NCBI RefSeq assembly: GCF_002571225.1
Contig: NZ_NVEC01000058.1
Location: forward strand, 1 to 43,412
DNA from: Bacillus sp. AFS059628
GTDB taxonomy: Bacteria; Bacillota; Bacilli; Bacillales; Bacillaceae_G
Direction of reading: 5' to 3'
Length of the DNA: 43,412 nt
Below, one piece after another: positions 17,294-24,521 of this stretch. A program made the translations under genes and the position numbers. Position 1 is the stretch's first letter; each line of letters starts with the position of its first letter. The notes under the pieces are model-generated. The model did not search any database. It was given only the letters and a program-made list of their open reading frames with translations, and was not told the origin of the DNA.

Positions 17294-18037
17294 ATGAGCG
17301 AGTTATTGCGTGTAGAAAATGTTACAGGAGGATATACGAAACGACCTGTACTAAAAGATGTTTCGTTCTCTGTTAATAAAGGCGAACTTGTCGGCTTAAT
17401 CGGTTTAAATGGAGCGGGTAAAAGTACGACGATTAAACATATTATCGGTTTAATGGAACCAAAAAAAGGAACTGTCACAATTAATGGGAAAACAATTCGT
17501 GACGATATGACAGCGTACCGTTCTAGTTTTTCGTTCATCCCAGAAACACCAGTATTATATGATGAGCTAACGCTAGAAGAACATTTGAAGTTAACAGCGA
17601 TGGCGTATGGTGTAGATGAAAAACAATATGAAGAACGCGTAGGACAACTATTACAAGAATTTCGCATGAAAAATCGTTTAAAATGGTTTCCGTCTCATTT
17701 CTCAAAAGGGATGAAACAAAAGGTAATGATTATGAGTGCGTTTTTAGTTGAACCATCTCTTTACATTGTGGACGAACCTTTCGTTGGGCTTGATCCGTTA
17801 GCAATTCAATCACTCCTTCAAATGATGGATCAAATGAAAAAGAGCGGCGCGGGCATTTTAATGAGTACACATATTTTAGCGACAGCAGAGCGTTATTGTG
17901 ATTCATTCATTATTCTGCATCAAGGTGAAGTGAGAGCGAAGGGAACATTATCTGAACTGCAATCACAGTTTCATATGCCAGGTGCAACGTTAGATGATAT
18001 TTATATTGCATTAACGAAGGAAGAAGATTATGAATAG
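17294..18037 (+). CDS. ecsA: EcsA, ABC transporter ATPase
   Basis: The 247-residue protein is the ATP-binding subunit of the Ecs exporter-type ABC transporter. Walker A is GLNGAGKST (37-45), the signature is SKGMKQK (137-143), Walker B is LYIVDEP (156-162) and the H-loop is STH (191-193). In Bacillus, Ecs affects protein secretion, competence and intramembrane proteolysis by RasP. ATG overlaps ecsB by 8 bases downstream, so the two are translationally linked. The ribosome site AAGTGGTGTCGT contains GGTGTC, which could pair with the GACACC of the upstream repeats. Confidence 0.94.
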   Translation: MSELLRVENVTGGYTKRPVLKDVSFSVNKGELVGLIGLNGAGKSTTIKHIIGLMEPKKGTVTINGKTIRDDMTAYRSSFSFIPETPVLYDELTLEEHLKLTAMAYGVDEKQYEERVGQLLQEFRMKNRLKWFPSHFSKGMKQKVMIMSAFLVEPSLYIVDEPFVGLDPLAIQSLLQMMDQMKKSGAGILMSTHILATAERYCDSFIILHQGEVRAKGTLSELQSQFHMPGATLDDIYIALTKEEDYE

Positions 18038-19241
18038 CACAGCATTATGGAAAGAACGATTTCGTCACTTTCTAAAAGAAGTTCGTACATATAGTAAATA
18101 CGTATTTAATGATCATTTAAAATTTATTTTCGTATTCATCATCGGCGCAGGAGCGTACTATTACCAGCAGTGGTTACAAACGTTAACACCTTCGTTTCCG
18201 GCGGCGCTCGTTATGGCAGTGTTGCTTGGGCTTGTATTAACGGCCGGATCCATTCAAACATTATTAAAAGAAGCGGATCTCGTTTACTTGCTGCCAGTTG
18301 AACAAAAGTTAAAACCATACTTTACAAAGGCGTTTCTTTTTACGTTTATGATTCAGTTATACATAATCGCAATCGTAGCGGCAGCGCTTGCTCCGTTATA
18401 CTTCCAGCAAATGAAGCAAACAGGAGCGGCTTACATATGGATTGTACTCGCGTTTGTCATCGTAAAAGCGTGGAACTTATTTGTAGCGTGGGAAAAGTCA
18501 TTTTTAACAGATCAAAATATACAAAGAGCGGATTGGTTCATTCGTTTTATTTTAAACGGCTTATTTGTGTATTTCCTTGTAGAGCGTACTTCCGTTATGT
18601 TTATTGGTGGAATCGTCCTTCTCATGGTGTTATACCTTGTGCTGCTGCATCAAATGGTGAAGGGAAAGCCGCTAAACTGGGAGTATTTAATTTCTGAAGA
18701 AGGTAAGAAGATGATGCTGTTGTACCGCATCGCGAATATGTTCGTTGATGTACCAGCATTAAAAGAAAGAGTAGCACGGAGAAAATGGCTCGATTTCATT
18801 CTTTCGATGATTGGTGAAAAGCGTACCTATTTATACTTATATACGAGAACATTTTTACGATCTGGTAACTATTTCGGTTTATATATGCGCCTGCTAGTTC
18901 TTGGCGGAGTTATTCTTTACTTCATTCCGTTTTTATATGGACGATTTATCGTAAGCTTTATCTTCCTATACTTAATTGGTTATCAGCTATTAACTTTATG
19001 GAAGCATCACCGCATTAAAATTTGGCTTGATTTGTATCCGGTAGGGGGAGAAGATAAGAAGAAAGATTTTCTTACTTTATTAAATGCAATTCTTATTACC
19101 GGTAGCGTTGTATTTACAGCTATATTCGCTCTTGCGACGAAAGATTTCATGATGACGGGAATTTTACTAGTCGTAAGCATAATATTTAGTATCGGTTTCG
19201 TTTATCAATACGGAGCGAAACGTATTGAGCGTTTAAATTGA
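18030..19241 (+). CDS. ecsB: EcsB, ABC transporter membrane subunit
   Basis: The 403-residue protein has about ten hydrophobic segments, such as FIFVFIIGAGAYYYQQ, LVMAVLLGLVLTAGSIQTLL and MLVVSI-type stretches toward the end. The Ecs-specific opening WKERFRHFLKEVRTYSKYVF and the central KERVARRKWLDFIL are visible. It forms the membrane part of the Ecs transporter with EcsA. ATG lies within the last codons of ecsA. ecsC follows after 13 bases. Confidence 0.92.
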   Translation: MNSTALWKERFRHFLKEVRTYSKYVFNDHLKFIFVFIIGAGAYYYQQWLQTLTPSFPAALVMAVLLGLVLTAGSIQTLLKEADLVYLLPVEQKLKPYFTKAFLFTFMIQLYIIAIVAAALAPLYFQQMKQTGAAYIWIVLAFVIVKAWNLFVAWEKSFLTDQNIQRADWFIRFILNGLFVYFLVERTSVMFIGGIVLLMVLYLVLLHQMVKGKPLNWEYLISEEGKKMMLLYRIANMFVDVPALKERVARRKWLDFILSMIGEKRTYLYLYTRTFLRSGNYFGLYMRLLVLGGVILYFIPFLYGRFIVSFIFLYLIGYQLLTLWKHHRIKIWLDLYPVGGEDKKKDFLTLLNAILITGSVVFTAIFALATKDFMMTGILLVVSIIFSIGFVYQYGAKRIERLN

Positions 19242-19254
19242 AGGGAATGAACCT

Positions 19255-19962
19255 ATGATTACATATGAAGAGAAGGTTATAAAAGAATTGGAGCAGTGGA
19301 AAGCTACATTCATGAAAGATTCTTCTATGATGACACGGTTCTCTAAGAAAGTGCAGACGAAAGTACAACAGCTTATTCCGGCGAAAGTGCAAAAAGTATT
19401 AACGGAAACGATTCGGATGATGGTGCAAACGATTAGTGCCGGATCAAACTTTATAAAGCCGAAATTAAAAGAGACGCACTGGTCATTGCAAAGAAGAGAC
19501 GACGAAGTACGTAAAAAAATGGATGAGTACAAAAAAATAGCAGCGGCAGAAGGGGCAGGGACGGGAGCTGGCGGTATTCTCCTTGGCCTTGCTGACTTTC
19601 CGCTTTTACTCGGCATTAAAATTAAATTTTTATTCGATGCAGCAACACTGTACGGATTTGACACGAGCAACAAAGAAGAGCGCCTTTTTATCCTCCACGT
19701 CTTTCAGCTTGCCTTTTCAAGTGATGACCACCGAAAAGAAATATGGAAAGCAATCGAAACGTGGGACACAGAAAAAGAAAATCATATGGACTGGGAAAAG
19801 TTCCAAACAGAGTACCGTGATTATATCGATTTAGCCAAAATGCTTCAGCTCGTACCAATAATCGGTGCCCCAGTCGGCGCATATGCGAACTATCAATTAC
19901 TGCAAAGACTCGGAGAAGTGACGATGAATTGTTATCGTATGCGATTGTTAAATAGGAATTAA
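19255..19962 (+). CDS. ecsC: EcsC family protein
   Basis: This is a 235-residue protein of the EcsC family, third gene of the ecs operon as in B. subtilis. Visible features are a helical first half, the glycine-rich GAGTGAGGILLGLADFPLLL (about 100-119) and a C-terminal LVPIIGAPVGAYANYQLLQ. The role is unknown and is not essential for the transporter in B. subtilis. ATG is preceded by GAAGGGAATG. A strong terminator follows the stop. Confidence 0.9.
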   Translation: MITYEEKVIKELEQWKATFMKDSSMMTRFSKKVQTKVQQLIPAKVQKVLTETIRMMVQTISAGSNFIKPKLKETHWSLQRRDDEVRKKMDEYKKIAAAEGAGTGAGGILLGLADFPLLLGIKIKFLFDAATLYGFDTSNKEERLFILHVFQLAFSSDDHRKEIWKAIETWDTEKENHMDWEKFQTEYRDYIDLAKMLQLVPIIGAPVGAYANYQLLQRLGEVTMNCYRMRLLNRN

Positions 19963-19966
19963 AAAG

Positions 19967-20001
19967 AAAGCATCCTAAATGTGTGATTTAGGATGCTTTT
20001 T
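19967..20001 (+). terminator. Terminator of the ecs operon
   Basis: AAAGCATCCTAAAT (19967-19980) pairs with ATTTAGGATGCTTT (19986-19999), with T-rich sequence after. A close relative of this hairpin recurs at 20967-21004. Confidence 0.92.
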
Positions 20002-20072
20002 ATTTTTTATAAGGAACACTCCTGAATTAAAAAACAAATTTAAATAGTTATGTTGAAGTGAAACCGTTAGAT

Positions 20073-20390
20073 TTAGTGTTTTAAATCAAAACCTTCAGAT
20101 GTGGAAATGGAACCGATGTGATAATCATTAGCGAATTCAACAGCTGCCGAGAATGTTTTATTTTTATCATCTTTCACATGTCCTGAAATCCAAACACTTT
20201 GAAAGTCCTTTGGGGCAAATTTATGTTTAGTAATCACTACGTCTAGATTTTCTTTTTCTTTAAAATATTGAATTGTAGTTTCTGTTGCCTTATTAACTAT
20301 TTGTTGTTCCTCATTCTTTTGATCTATAGTACATCCTCCTAAAAGGATAAATGTAAAGATAAAGAATAATCTTATAGCATATTTTTTCAC
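20073..20390 (-). CDS. DUF1433-like lipoprotein 1 (putative immunity protein)
   Basis: The 105-residue protein has a signal peptide ending in the lipobox LGGC (Cys20), so it would be anchored on the outer face of the membrane. The mature part (about 85 residues) has the shared core QQIVNKATETTIQYFKEKEN and then ISGHVKDDKNKTFSAAVEF. This resembles DUF1433, the family of TilA, the lipoprotein that protects S. aureus from the type VII lipase TslA. The start is GTG behind GGAGTG. It is the farthest from the toxin of three tandem paralogues, all on the minus strand. Confidence 0.75.
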   Translation of the reverse strand: MKKYAIRLFFIFTFILLGGCTIDQKNEEQQIVNKATETTIQYFKEKENLDVVITKHKFAPKDFQSVWISGHVKDDKNKTFSAAVEFANDYHIGSISTSEGFDLKH

Positions 20391-20500
20391 GAATAATCAC
20401 TCCGTTACTAGTGCGTTATATTCCTCTTCAATAAATTTTATATTCACTGGACATTGTGTGGTGAAGCATAAAGAAAAGGCAATCTAAAGTGCCCGGATTA

Positions 20501-20830
20501 TTAGTTTTTAAGCTCTAAATTTTTGATAGTTGAAATAGCGCCTATATGATAATTATTTGCGTATTCAACTGAAGCAGTGAATTTTTTAGTTGTATCATTA
20601 GTCACATAGCCTGATATAGAGATAGTTTGAAAGTCTTTTGGTCCAAATTCATGATCAGTAATTGTTACATCTAAGTCCTCTGTTTTTTTGAAATACTGAA
20701 TGGTTGTTTCAGTTGCTTTATTAATGATTTGTTGTTCATCATTTTTTGGATTTATTGTACACCCTCCTAAAGTAGCAAATACTAAGATTAAAAGGAAATA
20801 AAAACTAATTTTTTTGAATTTGATAATCAT
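20501..20830 (-). CDS. DUF1433-like lipoprotein 2 (putative immunity protein)
   Basis: The 109-residue paralogue of the flanking genes has lipobox LGGC (Cys24). Its core, QQIINKATETTIQYFKKTED, is almost the same as in copies 1 and 3, while the exposed middle differs (DHEFGPKDFQTISISGYV). Such a pattern, a kept frame with varying surface, is expected of immunity proteins adapted to different toxin variants. ATG follows TTGGAGGGAG. It has its own upstream spacing and probably its own promoter. Confidence 0.75.
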   Translation of the reverse strand: MIIKFKKISFYFLLILVFATLGGCTINPKNDEQQIINKATETTIQYFKKTEDLDVTITDHEFGPKDFQTISISGYVTNDTTKKFTASVEYANNYHIGAISTIKNLELKN

Positions 20831-20966
20831 TTTCTCCCTCCAATGATGTTGTCTCAGTTATTAGGATATATCATTTTTTACAAGGAGGGAGTGTTTTGAA
20901 AGAAAATAATAAAAATACAGATGAAACTTTTTTGGTTTATCTAAATAGGAATTGATTTGTTTTATA

Positions 20967-21004
20967 AAAAAGACATCCTAATCACACATTTAGGATGTCT
21001 TTTT
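20967..21004. terminator. Terminator resembling the ecsC terminator
   Basis: AAAAGACATCCTAA (20968-20981) pairs with TTAGGATGTCTTTT (20990-21003). TAAATAGGAATT just upstream (around 20943-20954) also occurs at the ecsC 3' end, suggesting the segment was duplicated together with a lipoprotein gene. Confidence 0.8.
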
Positions 21005-21048
21005 GTTCTAATGATTAATGTTTAAAAGGAAAATTTCAGATTGTCTAT

Positions 21049-21375
21049 TCAGTGTTTTAGGCTGAAATTAGTGGTAGAGATAGAACCGATATTATAATCA
21101 TCTTTATAATCAATTGAAGTAGTAAATTTCTTATTTGTATCATCTTTGATATGACCAGTTATAAAAATAGTTTCGATGTCATTAGAAGGAAATCGATGAT
21201 TCGTAATAGTCACTTCTAAATTTTCTTTTTCTTTAAAATATTGGATTGTAGTTTCTGTTGCTTTATTAACTATTTGTTGTTCTTTTTCATTTTGTCCCAT
21301 GTTACATCCTCCAATCATTGTAGTTAACAGGATAAATAAAGTTAAAAAGGTATATTTTTTAATTTTTATTCCCAT
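21049..21375 (-). CDS. DUF1433-like lipoprotein 3 (putative immunity protein, adjacent to toxin)
   Basis: The 108-residue protein has a signal peptide and lipobox IGGC (Cys24). Its core QQIVNKATETTIQYFKEKEN is identical to that of copy 1. The middle reads ITNHRFPSNDIETIFITGHI, the most divergent part. ATG is preceded by CGGAGGATATAT. It is divergent from the lipase gene with only 66 bases between them, so this copy is the most likely cognate immunity gene. An inverted repeat (21396-21413) lies in that gap. Confidence 0.77.
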   Translation of the reverse strand: MGIKIKKYTFLTLFILLTTMIGGCNMGQNEKEQQIVNKATETTIQYFKEKENLEVTITNHRFPSNDIETIFITGHIKDDTNKKFTTSIDYKDDYNIGSISTTNFSLKH

Positions 21376-21395
21376 ATATATCCTCCGAAAATGTT

Positions 21396-21413
21396 ATTCT
21401 TATTATTAAGAAT
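21396..21413. promoter_or_regulatory. Inverted repeat between toxin and immunity genes
   Basis: ATTCTT (21396-21401) and AAGAAT (21408-21413) form a perfect 6-base inverted repeat around a 6-base centre. A TATACT box (21413-21418) abuts it on the + side. It could be an operator controlling both directions, but no regulator gene is adjacent. Confidence 0.4.
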
Positions 21414-21441
21414 ATACTAAATCATCTAGGAGGGGAATACT

Positions 21442-22695
21442 TTGGAAAATAAAGGGTCGGAACAATTATTAGATATAAGTTATTATCGAATGGCTCAAGA
21501 TGCATATATGACAGATGAAGAGCTGGGAAACGAAATTACAGTGAAAAATAGGAATAAAGAAACATTACAGACATGGAAAGTAGGAGAAACATTCCACGAC
21601 AAACAAACCGGAATGGATGCAGTAGTCTTTGAACGAGATGTCGATGGGAAAAAGCAAGTTATGGTATCTTTCCGAGGAACAGAAGGGGATAAAATTATAG
21701 AGAAAAACTCTTTAGGCATTCCGATGAAGCCAGGGGAAGGCATGAAGGATTTAAAAACGGATACCAATCATTTTGTATTACGAGAAGGTGTTCATGAACC
21801 AGCAGCACCTCCTGTAGCAGGGACTGAGAATGAAGGTTCAAAGAAATATTGGAATGAAGAGAATCAGCGCTGGGAAACACATAATCAATTCGAACAAGCT
21901 GAAAGGGTCATGAAACAAGTAACGGATACATACAAGGACAGGGATGATGTGGAGATATATACGACGGGTCATTCGTTAGGGGGAGCTTTAGCGGAATATG
22001 CAGCGGCATCTAATGATAATGTAAGATGTATGTCATGGAATGCGCCGAGTGCAAAACATTTGTTACCGCCTGATTTACAAGAAAGAGCAAATAATGGCGA
22101 GTTTAATAATAGAATTGTAAGTGTTGTTCACGGAAATGATTCAATTGGCTATGGACCATTTGGTGCATATGAAAGTCATATAGGATCGACTTATGCGGTA
22201 ACCCCACCAATTTCGAAAGAAGAAATGTCAAAGCTATCATTACAGCAAAAGCTTGGGATGGATGTTACTAGATTTTTGAATTCGATAAGTGGCCCTGGTT
22301 ATCATTATCAAACAGATCAGAACTTCCGGTTTGGAGAGAATGGGTCTTTATCCAATAAATACTTGTTAAATGTAGACACGAATGAAAGAGTTTATGATTC
22401 ACCAGGCGCATTATTAGGCGGGGGAGAAATTCGTGTAGTGGTAGAGAATTTAGAACAAGCCGTAAGAGATATGAAGCGAAACGCACAAGAATTTCAAGAT
22501 AGAGTACCGAGGTTAATTTCTAATATGATGACACTATTAGAAACGGCTGAAAGTAGACGAGTAGAAGCTAAAGTAAATAATATACGTGCACATGTAGAGC
22601 ATTTAAGTTTTTGGTACATACGAACAGCAACGGAAATTTCAGATTTTATTGAGAAGAAAGCCGATGATTATAAGAAGACGGATCAACAATATTAA
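21442..22695 (+). CDS. Lipase-domain protein with C-terminal helical targeting domain; putative type VII-secreted toxin
   Basis: The 417-residue protein has no signal peptide. Residues 1-290 are an alpha/beta-hydrolase of the class 3 lipase kind: VSFRGTEG (75-82), the elbow GHSLGG (176-181, Ser178), VHGNDSIG (229-236, Asp233) and a His near 288 in GYHYQTD. Residues 329-417 are helical (VVVENLEQAVRDMKRNAQEF and on) and resemble an LXG-type targeting domain, but at the C-terminus. This reversed order is that of S. aureus TslA. Start is TTG with AGGAGGGG at 21428-21435. The partner gene follows after 14 bases, and lipoproteins like TilA lie divergently. Phospholipase toxicity is inferred. Confidence 0.8.
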   Translation: MENKGSEQLLDISYYRMAQDAYMTDEELGNEITVKNRNKETLQTWKVGETFHDKQTGMDAVVFERDVDGKKQVMVSFRGTEGDKIIEKNSLGIPMKPGEGMKDLKTDTNHFVLREGVHEPAAPPVAGTENEGSKKYWNEENQRWETHNQFEQAERVMKQVTDTYKDRDDVEIYTTGHSLGGALAEYAAASNDNVRCMSWNAPSAKHLLPPDLQERANNGEFNNRIVSVVHGNDSIGYGPFGAYESHIGSTYAVTPPISKEEMSKLSLQQKLGMDVTRFLNSISGPGYHYQTDQNFRFGENGSLSNKYLLNVDTNERVYDSPGALLGGGEIRVVVENLEQAVRDMKRNAQEFQDRVPRLISNMMTLLETAESRRVEAKVNNIRAHVEHLSFWYIRTATEISDFIEKKADDYKKTDQQY

Positions 22696-22709
22696 GGGAG
22701 AAGATTAAG

Positions 22710-23006
22710 ATGCCGAGAATTTACTTAAATGAAGAAGCATTGAACCAGGCTTTACAACAATTTGACCATATGATTCAAGACTTAAATCATAATAAAAGAG
22801 TTGTAAGTAATGTACATAATTTACTTCTTTCAAGTTGGTCTCAACTTGGAGTAGGGAAAAAAGCCATTAGCGATTTAGAATCTTTTAAAAAAGATATCGA
22901 AATAAGGATGGAAGAATTAGAGTCTGATAAAAGAGAGTTAAAGGGTGCGATTGATTTATTAAAAGCGCTGGACCAAAGCTATGATTACATGGGGCCTAAA
23001 TATTAA
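22710..23006 (+). CDS. Small WXG-like helical partner of the lipase toxin
   Basis: The 98-residue protein is almost all helical with a turn at SSWSQLGVG (Trp43), like the helical hairpins of WXG100 and Lap/TlaA-type proteins that bind LXG domains and guide them to the type VII machine. The second helix is highly charged (KKDIEIRMEELESDKRELKG). ATG follows GGGAGAAG. It is the last gene before the terminator and is co-transcribed with the lipase. Only one partner is seen here; S. aureus TslA uses two. Confidence 0.72.
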   Translation: MPRIYLNEEALNQALQQFDHMIQDLNHNKRVVSNVHNLLLSSWSQLGVGKKAISDLESFKKDIEIRMEELESDKRELKGAIDLLKALDQSYDYMGPKY

Positions 23007-23044
23007 ACTACAAGAAGCACTCACAAAGGTGCTTTTTGTAGTTT
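23005..23044 (+). terminator. Terminator of the lipase-partner operon
   Basis: AAACTACAAGAAGCAC (23005-23020) pairs with GTGCTTTTTGTAGTTT (23029-23044) with one mismatch. The stop codon of the partner gene overlaps the start of the stem. Confidence 0.85.
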
Positions 23045-23138
23045 AACTGGATTAAAGGTTATTGTAGTCATTATTAAGGAATACGATCCTAGATCCGTAG
23101 TGTAGATTGAAAAAGTAATATACAGTTTTGAATCAAAC

Positions 23139-23185
23139 TTGCAAACGATGATTTTTTATTTTACAATTTATTTACCGACCGGTAA
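23139..23185 (+). promoter_or_regulatory. Promoter and TetR-type operator of the 23208 regulator
   Basis: TTGCAA (23139-23144), 17 bases, TACAAT (23162-23167) is a good sigma-A promoter. TTACCG-AC-CGGTAA (23172-23185) is a perfect inverted repeat at the expected start point, of the ACCGACCGGT type used by many TetR regulators. It predicts autorepression. Confidence 0.8.
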
Positions 23186-23207
23186 GTAAAAATAAGTGAG
23201 GTACAGT

Positions 23208-23789
23208 ATGACAAAGAATTTACAAACATCGCAAAACATTGTTGAGGCATCATTTAAACTCATGGCAGAGCACGGCATTGAGAAGATGAGCCTTTCCATG
23301 ATTGCGAAAGAGGTAGGTATTTCAAAACCGGCTATTTATTATCATTTTTCTTCTAAAGAAGCGTTAGTTGATTTTTTATTTGAAGAAATTTTTTCTGGGT
23401 ATCATTTCGTGAGTTATTTCGATAAAGAACAATATACGAAAGAAAACTTTGCAGAAAAGTTAATTGCTGATGGTTTACATATGCTCTCTGAGTATGAAGG
23501 GCAAGAAGGAATATTACGCGTTATAAATGAATTCATCGTAACTGCATCGCGAAATGAAAAGTATCAGAAACGCTTATTTGAAATACAAGAAGATTTCTTA
23601 AATGGTTTCCACGATTTATTGAAGCGAGGTGTGGAACTTGGCGTTGTTTCAAAACATGGTACAGAAGAAAACGCGCATACGTTAGCGCTCGTGATTGATA
23701 ATATGAGTAATTACATGTTAATGGGATTCGAGTTAAATTATAAAGAAATTTGGATTCGAAATGTGAAAAACGTTATGAAAGGGGAATAA
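23208..23789 (+). CDS. TetR family transcriptional regulator
   Basis: The 193-residue protein has an N-terminal TetR helix-turn-helix (IEKMSLSMIAKEVGISKPAI then YYHFSSKEALVDFLFEE, about residues 25-67). A helical ligand domain of unknown specificity follows. ATG at 23208 is preferred because GTGAGG upstream is the ribosome site; a GTG at 23196 would be part of it. The operator at 23172-23185 suggests autorepression. The small membrane protein at 23792 follows after 2 bases and is probably co-regulated. The ydbST-like operon downstream has its own candidate promoter. Confidence 0.88.
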   Translation: MTKNLQTSQNIVEASFKLMAEHGIEKMSLSMIAKEVGISKPAIYYHFSSKEALVDFLFEEIFSGYHFVSYFDKEQYTKENFAEKLIADGLHMLSEYEGQEGILRVINEFIVTASRNEKYQKRLFEIQEDFLNGFHDLLKRGVELGVVSKHGTEENAHTLALVIDNMSNYMLMGFELNYKEIWIRNVKNVMKGE

Positions 23790-23791
23790 GG

Positions 23792-23965
23792 ATGAAAATG
23801 CAAAAAAACTGGTGGCTCGGTTTTCTCGGATTTATTGGGGTGTATAAAATTCCAGGCATGATTGAAGCTTTTCAAACGGATGGAAGTTGGATGAAACTAA
23901 TCGGTTTCATTTGGTTACTTTGGTTCGGATATTTTATTCCGGAGAAGAAAGATAAAGAAGAATAA
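23792..23965 (+). CDS. 57-residue membrane protein in the TetR operon
   Basis: The small protein has two hydrophobic segments (WWLGFLGFIGVYKIPG and LIGFIWLLWFGYFI) and a charged tail (PEKKDKEE). I recognise no family by name. It begins 2 bases after the TetR stop behind GAAAGGGGAATAAGG, so the two genes form one operon. Its function may be tied to the signal sensed by the regulator. Confidence 0.72.
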   Translation: MKMQKNWWLGFLGFIGVYKIPGMIEAFQTDGSWMKLIGFIWLLWFGYFIPEKKDKEE

Positions 23966-23989
23966 ATACTAATTTTCTGTAAAGTTATG

Positions 23990-24017
23990 TAAAATATAGA
24001 TTAAGAGTATTCGTATA
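23990..24017 (+). promoter_or_regulatory. Candidate sigma-W-like promoter of ydbST copy 1
   Basis: TAAAAT (23990-23995), 16 bases, CGTATA (24012-24017). The -10 and spacing fit Bacillus sigma-W promoters (TGAAAC-N16-CGTATA); the -35 matches at four of six. In B. subtilis ydbST is sigma-W controlled. Confidence 0.4.
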
Positions 24018-24044
24018 TTAGATTAATAGATTCGGAGTGGTTAC

Positions 24045-24521
24045 ATGGATCCATTGAAAAATGAAATTCACCCTGACATGGTCAAGGTGTGGAAAGTTAG
24101 GGCTGTAATGGAAGAAGGGATCGGTATTCTCGTTATGTTAGCTTACCTTTTCCTCATGATAAAGTTTGATTGGTGGGCGTGGATTTTATATGTGATGATT
24201 GGGCTAACAGTTGCGTTCGCACCAGTTTCGTACTTTTTATTCCCGAAACTACGTCAACGTTATTACAGTTATCAATTAAATGAAGAAGAACTTGAAATTC
24301 AGCACGGTCTTTTCGTCGTAAAGCGCGTATTAGTACCGATGATTCGTGTACAACACGTGACAATTGAACAAGGGCCGATTATGAGAAAATATGGCTTAGC
24401 AGAATTGCATATTTCAACAGCGGCAACTTCTCACAGCATCCCAGGCTTAACGATGTATGAAGCAGAAATGTTGAAAACAAAAATCGCAGAATTAGCGAAA
24501 GTGAGTGATGAGGATGTATAA
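24045..24521 (+). CDS. ydbS: YdbS-like bacterial PH-domain membrane protein, copy 1
   Basis: The 158-residue protein has two membrane helices (about residues 25-65, LVMLAYLFLMIKF and MIGLTVAFAPVSYFLF) followed by a bacterial PH domain (bPH_2): RQRYYSYQLNEEELEIQHGL, VPMIRVQHVTIEQGPIMRKY, ELHISTAATSHSIPGL. YdbS and YdbT form a membrane complex linked in B. subtilis to resistance to antimicrobial peptides or bacteriocins under sigma-W. The stop overlaps the start of the ydbT-like gene. A second, related pair lies at 30172-32059. Confidence 0.87.
   Translation: MDPLKNEIHPDMVKVWKVRAVMEEGIGILVMLAYLFLMIKFDWWAWILYVMIGLTVAFAPVSYFLFPKLRQRYYSYQLNEEELEIQHGLFVVKRVLVPMIRVQHVTIEQGPIMRKYGLAELHISTAATSHSIPGLTMYEAEMLKTKIAELAKVSDEDV

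Noticed and set aside
17137-17667. Long minus-strand open frame over the start of ecsA
   Set aside because: It is antisense to a well-supported ABC ATPase gene, has no ribosome site and shows no family likeness.
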